DNA from: Candidatus Kuenenia stuttgartensis
GTDB taxonomy: Bacteria > Planctomycetota > Planctomycetia > Isosphaerales > Isosphaeraceae
Direction of reading: 5' to 3'
Assembly: GCA_945874095.1 (NCBI GenBank)
Contig: CAMCFM010000080.1
Location: 1 to 11,934, forward strand
Length of the DNA stretch: 11,934 bases
Part shown: piece after piece, positions 7,221 to 11,934 of the stretch
Layout: each line of letters opens with the position of its first letter
Numbering within the stretch: position 1 is the first letter of the stretch
The notes under the pieces: model-generated
Told to the model about the DNA's origin: nothing
Databases searched by the model: none
The model's input: the letters and a program-made list of their open reading frames with translations, nothing else
Made by a program: the position numbers and the translations under genes

Positions 7221-7913
7221 ATGAGCAAAACAAATCAGGGGCTAGATCTGGCTGAAGTGGAGGAAGGGGCGGAACTGACCCTCCACGGAATGGTTTGGGA
7301 TTGGCCGTCGATTGTGATGCTTGGGCTGGCTGTGATCATTTCGATTTGGAGTTTTTGGCCAGAGAAATCGGCTGACCACAAGGACGAGAAAATCGTGGAG
7401 GTGGGGCAGCCCTCGCCGGGCCTCTGGTGTGTGGATGCAGAGACGGGCGAGCCATTGATGGGGATGACGCCTCGGGGCTGGTTTGTGTGGATGGTGATTG
7501 CTCCTGCCGATCTTGCCGAAAAACAGAGGCTTGAACAGGAGATGGAGCGGGTGGAGAAGGTCTGGGCCGGCATGGCGGATCTGGATCGTTGGAGGAGGGT
7601 TTTGATTGTTTCGGATAAATTGCAGGCTGAGGATTGGAAAGCGGAGGTTCCCGCGCCGGCATTGATCCCATACGAGGTGGGGCTGGCGACGAAACGGACC
7701 TGGGCTACGTGGGGGTCAGCATCGCGGGTGCGGCACGTTTTGATCGAGCCATCAGGGCGAATTTTGATGATCGAGCCGGCGGAGCTGGATCAGCCGGACG
7801 TTTTGAAGCGGATCGCTGAAGATATCAGGCGACGTTTAAGAGCCTGGGAAGGAAATTTCGATGATCAGCCGACATTTTCCGTTCTGTCAGTTGGAGATTT
7901 TGATTTGTCGTAA
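7221..7913 (+). CDS. Single-pass membrane protein with a possible cysteine-less thioredoxin-fold domain
   Basis: The ATG at 7221 gives 230 residues; an in-frame TTG at 7203 would add six, but ATG is preferred. I do not recognise a named family. Residues 1-28 are acidic and soluble, 29-46 (PSIVMLGLAVIISIWSFW) form one membrane segment, and the rest is soluble. From about 62 the pattern resembles redoxin/TlpA domains: VGQPSPGLWCVDAETGEPL, then a hydrophobic strand RGWFVWMVI (85-93), and near the end RVRHVLIEPSGRIL (169-182), like the 'flID.dG.i' strand pair of thioredoxin-fold proteins, followed by a C-terminal helix. There is no CXXC; C70 is the only cysteine, so thiol-disulfide chemistry is unlikely. 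The fold call is inference. The gene is divergent from the beta-lactamase-like gene and convergent with the FG-GAP gene, so it is probably monocistronic. Confidence 0.72.
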   Translation: MSKTNQGLDLAEVEEGAELTLHGMVWDWPSIVMLGLAVIISIWSFWPEKSADHKDEKIVEVGQPSPGLWCVDAETGEPLMGMTPRGWFVWMVIAPADLAEKQRLEQEMERVEKVWAGMADLDRWRRVLIVSDKLQAEDWKAEVPAPALIPYEVGLATKRTWATWGSASRVRHVLIEPSGRILMIEPAELDQPDVLKRIAEDIRRRLRAWEGNFDDQPTFSVLSVGDFDLS

Positions 7914-7938
7914 GGCGCATTACGTTATGGGGCAGTTC

Positions 7939-7987
7939 AAAAATAAAAAAACCAGCGTGATCTTCCCGATTTGAGAAGACCACGCTG
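7939..7987 (-). terminator. Intrinsic terminator of the FG-GAP gene
   Basis: Read on the minus strand, CAGCGTGGTCTTC (7987-7975) pairs with GAAGATCACGCTG (7965-7953) across a 9-nt loop. The 13-bp stem is complete in RNA, with one G-U wobble. It is followed by a T-rich run on the minus strand (7951-7939). On the plus strand the wobble becomes an A-C mismatch and no U-run follows, so it serves mainly the minus-strand gene ending at 8021, although it may also slow transcripts from the convergent gene ending at 7913. Confidence 0.88.
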
Positions 7988-8020
7988 TTGTTGAAATTCA
8001 ACCTTTATTCAGCCTCAGGA

Positions 8021-10495
8021 TCAGCCCAGTGGTGGGATGGTTGGTGAGGTTGACTTCAGTTTCATGCCTGCGTATGTCCGGCCTCGCATGAACACGGATT
8101 TGTGTCCGTTGATCGGATTCACGCGGTTGTTCAGGTTTCGGCGCTGGTTGATCACCGCTTGAACGTTGGCTGGGTTGGCAGTGCCGAAGGCGATTCCCTG
8201 ACGCATTTGGAAGTACTTGTTAGGCAGGTACTGGCCATAAGCGGCGTTGTAGGAAAGTGGCTTCCAGAAGAGTCTCGAGAGAGCTCGGGCCGTTGGCACA
8301 GAGGCTTCGCCGTTGACTGGTGGGTTGTACTTCTGGTTGTAATCCTGAGCGTAAGCCACTCCACCAGCAACTGGATTTGGTCCAGGTGTCGGGTTGGTTC
8401 CACCGACCACAAAGATTGAAGCTGAACCCTGCCAGCGACTGTTATTGGTTGTCAGGCCGCTGATGGTCAGAGTGCCTGAACCGTTTGAAAGCTTGAGGTT
8501 GGAACGAGGCGTGATCTGAACGATTGCATCAGGTATTCCGTCACCGTTGAGGTCGGCTGGGGAAGTTGCAATCACGCTTGCTCCGCTATAAGCGACACCG
8601 TTGACCACAATGGAACTGGCAACAATGTCGGTCAGAGGAGCAAACGATCCCCCGGCGGGTGAGTTAGCCACGGATAGCACATAAATCGACATGGTGGCCG
8701 GTGTGGTGGCACTGACCCGAAACGGTTGAGGCGTGCTTGGTAGGGCATCCACACCGATGCTGGTGATAATCACGTTGCTGATCGGCGTTACCAATGGAAT
8801 GCTGGCACCTTCGACAAGGTAACCAATTCCACCAAGATTACCGCCGGGTCCACCGATCACGATATCGGCAAGATTGTCAGAGTCGACCGTTTTTGAACCA
8901 GCGGTTTGGGCTTTGTAAAGGCCACTCACGCCGTTTCCAACCTTACGGCCGTTAGAGCCTGTGGTGGTCAGGATTTCAGCTTCGATATACGGATTGGTTT
9001 CCGAATTGAGCAGGCTGAGGGTGCCGTAAAGTCCTGGGTTACCAGGGATCAGGTAAGCTCGGCCAACATCGCTGCCATAGCCAGGCGCACCGATCAAAAT
9101 CTCAGAGTATTTGTCTGTGTTGACATAACCTGTTGCTGAGACTGAGTTTCCGGTGTAAGAGTTTGTGGCTTCACCGATAAATTGGGCGGCCCCGATCGTG
9201 GTTGGAATGTTGTCGAGCGAAACGCTTCCAACAAACCTGTTGCTGGCTCCCTTGGTACCATAGAATATGGTTGCCCGGCCCGAATTAGTCGGAATTCCGT
9301 TCGATCCGCCGTAAGTGGGCGAACCGATCAGAAGGTCATAGTAAGTGTCACCATTGAAGTCTCCACCGAAGCTGACGGAGTATCCGGTTTCGTCAAAGCT
9401 CCCTGCGAAATTGATTCCAGGAATGGTTGTGGATGCACTCGTGCTTGCCACCCGATTGAGCAGAATCCCTCTGGTGGTGGATGTCGTGTTCAAGGCAAGA
9501 TTCTTAGTCAGGAGGCTTGATGAACCATAGACAAGACTTGCCGAGGATGAGCCATAGGAACCCACGATGATATCGCTGATCCCATCGTTGTCAAAGTCTG
9601 TGACACCCACGCTCCCACCGGTCTGGCCGTTGGAATTGGTCCCGACCAGAACGATCCCCGAAAGGCCGTTGGTTTGGCCAATCGTAGAGAGGTCAATGGT
9701 CGTTGCGCCACTGTTTAATACAGAGTTTGGAACAACATAAGCAGCTCCGTTGGCGGCATAACTGCCAAGCGTGGCTGTTCTGGCTCCGATCGTAACAGCT
9801 GGCCTGGTTTCTTGGAATACATTCCCTGCGGAAGCCACTGACGAGCCGGTACGGCTGTTTTGCAGGGAGTTCTGGAGGGTCACAACCCTAATGTTATTCA
9901 CGGATGCCAGCGACATATCCACTGTGGAAGACGCAGCGGTCATCGTCGACGAACCGAAAATGAGATAGGCTTTGCCTGTCCCATTCGTGCCGGGCGTGTT
10001 GATGCTGTCGAGAGCATTTGGGGCACCGATCAGGAAGTCGGCCAGACCGTCTCCATTCACATCTCCAGCAGCGGCGACAGCACTACCGAAGGCAGAAGTG
10101 CCTTGGTTCTGGGCAGTGAATTTGATGCCCCTGACTGTGCCCGATGTGGAGCTGAGTTGCTGAATAGTGGTGGCGCGATCCGCGTTGGAGAGGCTTAGAT
10201 AGTCCGTTGGATTCGAACCGAAAATTAATGTGGCGTAATTTGACACAGGGTTTCCAAACAGGAAGTCCTGATAACCGTCGCCATTGACATCGCCGACCAG
10301 GGCCACGCTCTCTGCGAGGCTGGAGTTTACACCGACGGTTTCCGAGACTTGAACGCCCGGGTAATTCGTTGTGGCTGTGCTTGAATAAAACAAGTCGATG
10401 GCCATCAATTCGCGTCTTTCCATAGCCTCGGCCATGGGACGAATGTTACGGCGATTGGTGGAACGAATTTGCTCGGAAACTTGATTCTTACGCAT
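8021..10495 (-). CDS. FG-GAP repeat (integrin-alpha-like beta-propeller) surface protein
   Basis: This 824-residue protein opens with a basic N-terminus containing AMERRELMA (24-32), resembling the 'LE.R.LL' motif at the start of many large exported planctomycete proteins; no ordinary signal peptide is seen. Residues about 55-565 form about seven FG-GAP repeats with calcium-binding D.N.DG..D loops: D69-D77, D145-D153, a degenerate one near 225-237, D300-D308, D379-D387, a degenerate one near 457-470, and 538-550. This number fits a seven-bladed propeller. A separate DLNGDGIPD loop (648-656) sits in a beta-rich domain at about 570-698. A short Pro/Gly linker (698-712) leads to an unrecognised, Asn/Arg/Tyr-rich C-terminal region (about 713-824). 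The role is probably calcium-dependent adhesion or surface structure. No catalytic motif is visible. GGAG lies 7 nt upstream of the start, and a strong terminator follows. Confidence 0.88.
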   Translation of the reverse strand: MRKNQVSEQIRSTNRRNIRPMAEAMERRELMAIDLFYSSTATTNYPGVQVSETVGVNSSLAESVALVGDVNGDGYQDFLFGNPVSNYATLIFGSNPTDYLSLSNADRATTIQQLSSTSGTVRGIKFTAQNQGTSAFGSAVAAAGDVNGDGLADFLIGAPNALDSINTPGTNGTGKAYLIFGSSTMTAASSTVDMSLASVNNIRVVTLQNSLQNSRTGSSVASAGNVFQETRPAVTIGARTATLGSYAANGAAYVVPNSVLNSGATTIDLSTIGQTNGLSGIVLVGTNSNGQTGGSVGVTDFDNDGISDIIVGSYGSSSASLVYGSSSLLTKNLALNTTSTTRGILLNRVASTSASTTIPGINFAGSFDETGYSVSFGGDFNGDTYYDLLIGSPTYGGSNGIPTNSGRATIFYGTKGASNRFVGSVSLDNIPTTIGAAQFIGEATNSYTGNSVSATGYVNTDKYSEILIGAPGYGSDVGRAYLIPGNPGLYGTLSLLNSETNPYIEAEILTTTGSNGRKVGNGVSGLYKAQTAGSKTVDSDNLADIVIGGPGGNLGGIGYLVEGASIPLVTPISNVIITSIGVDALPSTPQPFRVSATTPATMSIYVLSVANSPAGGSFAPLTDIVASSIVVNGVAYSGASVIATSPADLNGDGIPDAIVQITPRSNLKLSNGSGTLTISGLTTNNSRWQGSASIFVVGGTNPTPGPNPVAGGVAYAQDYNQKYNPPVNGEASVPTARALSRLFWKPLSYNAAYGQYLPNKYFQMRQGIAFGTANPANVQAVINQRRNLNNRVNPINGHKSVFMRGRTYAGMKLKSTSPTIPPLG

Positions 10496-10502
10496 CGGGA
10501 GA

Positions 10503-10506
10503 CTCC
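10503..10506 (-). promoter_or_regulatory. Shine-Dalgarno site for the FG-GAP gene
   Basis: On the minus strand GGAG lies 7 nt before the ATG at 10495, supporting that start and the basic N-terminal sequence that follows. Confidence 0.55.
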
Positions 10507-10639
10507 ATTCTCCTGTGCCATGGGGTAATCACCAGAATTTGGTCATTTTTCCCCAGCGGCAGGAATACCGCACTGGTAGATCCTACTTTGATGATCGGCA
10601 CGACTTCCTGATTCTGCTTGCTTTATCGAAAGCGCACTG

Positions 10640-10666
10640 AATCGTTACGTCTTGCCAATAACGATT
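10640..10666. repeat. Perfect 8-bp inverted repeat (possible operator)
   Basis: AATCGTTA at 10640-10647 is mirrored by TAACGATT at 10659-10666 with an 11-nt spacer, so the arm centres are 19 bp apart. That spacing could suit a dimeric DNA-binding protein on nearly the same helix face. It is about 145 nt upstream of the FG-GAP start and about 300 nt upstream of the lipoprotein start. It has no following T-run, so it is not a terminator. A chance occurrence is possible. Confidence 0.4.
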
Positions 10667-10963
10667 TAATCTCTCAATCGACACGGCCTCGAATCGAACT
10701 GTAGAGCTTTTGGAAATCTGGGGTGAATAAGATCGCTGAAGAAATCATTCAACCGGATCGACCCGACTAACCGATACAACCATCAATCGCGTTACAGAGT
10801 GTGTCGCAATGACGGTGCGTTTTGAGTGTGCATAGCATTCAAGGCAGGTTGGTCGTCATCGGGTTGCGAGCTGTTCTACAACGTCCAGGTGTTTTTCCGA
10901 ATACTCTCCTCAGCCATACCGCCCCCCAGTAACCGGCTCGGGTGCGGATCGAGGTTCAGGGTC

Positions 10964-11934
10964 ATGATCAAACGTTCGTTAAGGCGACGAATCGCCCGTG
11001 CTGTACCACTTGCCGCGTTTTCGATCGCGTCGATAGGGTCGTCGGGCTGTACTCGCGAATTCTTCCGTCAATGGGCCAATCAGGACGCCACCGAGGCTGT
11101 CTTTGAAAAAAGCCGTGACCCGCGATACCGGATCGATATGTTCTCGATCGAACCGCCGGCCATGTCACGGTTTGCAGATCCATTCGACCCGGACCATCCA
11201 GCCGCCCCGCCTGACGATGTGGCCGCCGAGGCTCTCTCACCGGTCCCCCAGGCACCTCGAACCCGGTTGCTTTCACCCATCGAAGGCACGGGCTACCTGG
11301 AGATGCTTGATCGCTGGACCATGGATAAGGCGTCGCCGAATTCCCCTGATTCCGGTGAGATGATCATGCAATCGCCACGGGTGCCGGATACCCGTCCAGA
11401 GCCACGCGTTCCGAACGATCCCCAGACGGAAAGCCAAACTCGTGATGAGATTCGTGCTTACCGAGGTATAAATCCTCGTAACACAAATACACCGAACGAG
11501 ATTGGCCCGAATCCATCGGTACCTGCTGACCCTAACAGCACCAAGGATTTTCCGGGCAGTAACACGCCAAAGATCCCGATGCCGAGGCTTCAGCCAGCCC
11601 CTGGTGGAAATTCTGCGAGAAATTCCGGGCCAAATTCCGGGCCAGTGTCGCCTATAGAAGTGAACCTTCATCCGGGACATAGTCCGGCATTGGTCACTCA
11701 ATCCGGTCAACGAGTGCCCAAGGCCGCTAACCCGGATGCCGGTTCGTCTCTCTCTATCTCGACTCCAACCGTTGCGGATGGAGTGGATCCGACAAGAATT
11801 CCACGATCAAGTCAACTCAAGGGCGGTTCGCCTGTCAAGCTCGACACGGTGAGTCCGGAAAGACGTGCGATGGTCAGCCAGTTCGCCGCTTCCCAAAAGA
11901 CTGGAATTCCTCTGCCGTTCGACCAACCGGTCAC
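10964..11934 (+). CDS. Probable outer-membrane lipoprotein, TolC/OEP-like N-terminal region, 3' partial
   Basis: An uninterrupted frame of 323 codons runs from the ATG at 10964 off the right edge. The N-terminus has a strongly basic start (MIKRSLRRRIAR), a hydrophobic core and GSSGC with C29, a probable lipoprotein signal peptide with a slightly atypical lipobox. It continues with TREFFRQWANQDATEAVFEK, DPRYRIDMFSIEPPAMSRF and DPFDPDHPAAPPDD (about residues 74-87), then a GTGYLEMLDRW segment. I recall this order from N-terminal extensions of planctomycete TolC-family efflux proteins; the alpha-helical OEP domain would lie beyond the window, so the family call is inference. Residues about 125-245 are Pro/Asn/Ser-rich and low in complexity, including two NSGP repeats, then a more ordinary segment begins near SPERRAMVSQFAASQKTG. 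GAGG lies 9 nt before the start. The gene is divergent from the FG-GAP gene. Confidence 0.75.
   Translation, partial: MIKRSLRRRIARAVPLAAFSIASIGSSGCTREFFRQWANQDATEAVFEKSRDPRYRIDMFSIEPPAMSRFADPFDPDHPAAPPDDVAAEALSPVPQAPRTRLLSPIEGTGYLEMLDRWTMDKASPNSPDSGEMIMQSPRVPDTRPEPRVPNDPQTESQTRDEIRAYRGINPRNTNTPNEIGPNPSVPADPNSTKDFPGSNTPKIPMPRLQPAPGGNSARNSGPNSGPVSPIEVNLHPGHSPALVTQSGQRVPKAANPDAGSSLSISTPTVADGVDPTRIPRSSQLKGGSPVKLDTVSPERRAMVSQFAASQKTGIPLPFDQPV
11620..11643 (+). repeat. 12-bp perfect tandem duplication within the lipoprotein gene
   Basis: AAATTCCGGGCC occurs twice back to back (11620-11631 and 11632-11643). The unit is a multiple of three, so the frame is kept, and it encodes two consecutive Asn-Ser-Gly-Pro tetrapeptides in the low-complexity linker. 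This looks like a slippage-type expansion in a disordered region. Confidence 0.85.

Larger units (their letters stand above)
10496..10963. other. Non-coding divergent intergenic region
   Basis: These 468 nt lie between two genes that point away from each other, and should carry promoters for both. I see no convincing open reading frame, tRNA or riboswitch, and no clear -35/-10 pair on either strand. The only structured element I could support is the inverted repeat at 10640-10666. A GAGG at 10951-10954, 9 nt upstream of the ATG at 10964, is a plausible ribosome binding site for the right-hand gene. Confidence 0.6.

Noticed and set aside
8021..10495. Repeated GDVNGDG-type loops as a nucleotide repeat array or CRISPR
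   Set aside because: The similarity is at protein level (FG-GAP calcium loops); spacing and nucleotide sequence vary, so it is not a DNA repeat array.
11273..11710. 145-codon minus-strand frame near the right edge
   Set aside because: The plus-strand frame from 10964 has a ribosome binding site, a lipoprotein signal and planctomycete-type motifs; the minus frame is Arg/Trp-rich and featureless.

Overview
The window looks like a piece of a Planctomycetota chromosome of moderate GC content. The evidence is the protein content: a giant-type DUF1549/DUF1553 cytochrome-like protein followed by a DUF1501 protein, a PPC-domain secreted protein, an FG-GAP propeller protein with a planctomycete-style 'ERRELMA' N-terminus, and the N-terminal part of a lipoprotein with the 'DPFDPDHP..PPDD' pattern that I recall from planctomycete TolC-like proteins. 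The genus cannot be fixed from this sequence alone. I see no rRNA, tRNA, CRISPR array, transposase, phage gene or plasmid origin.

Layout, left to right. (1) 1-5497, plus strand: a compact three-gene cluster of exported proteins. They are a DUF1549/DUF1553 protein with Ig-like domains and two cytochrome-c-type Cys/His motifs (5' end cut by the window), a DUF1501 protein with a twin-arginine N-terminus, and a protein with two PPC domains. (2) 5529-7119, minus strand: two genes 7 nt apart, an exported class-A beta-lactamase-like serine hydrolase followed by a PNPOx-like FMN-binding protein. (3) 7221-7913, plus strand: a single-pass membrane protein whose soluble part looks like a thioredoxin-fold domain without a CXXC site. 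(4) 8021-10495, minus strand: an 824-residue FG-GAP beta-propeller surface protein, ending in a clear intrinsic terminator at 7939-7987. (5) 10496-10963: a non-coding divergent intergenic region with one perfect inverted repeat. (6) 10964 to the right edge, plus strand: the first 323 codons of a probable outer-membrane lipoprotein, tentatively of the TolC/outer-membrane-efflux family, with a Pro/Asn-rich linker.

Nearly every gene encodes an exported or membrane-anchored product, so this is a cell-envelope-oriented stretch. The only tight functional unit is the DUF1549/1553-DUF1501-PPC cluster. This is a known but functionally poorly understood planctomycete arrangement, probably a surface redox/hydrolase module. 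I did not find a clearly new defence, mobile or RNA system. The most useful leads are the non-canonical CX4CH heme motif, the divergent beta-lactamase active site, the degenerate redoxin-like membrane protein and the truncated lipoprotein at the right edge.
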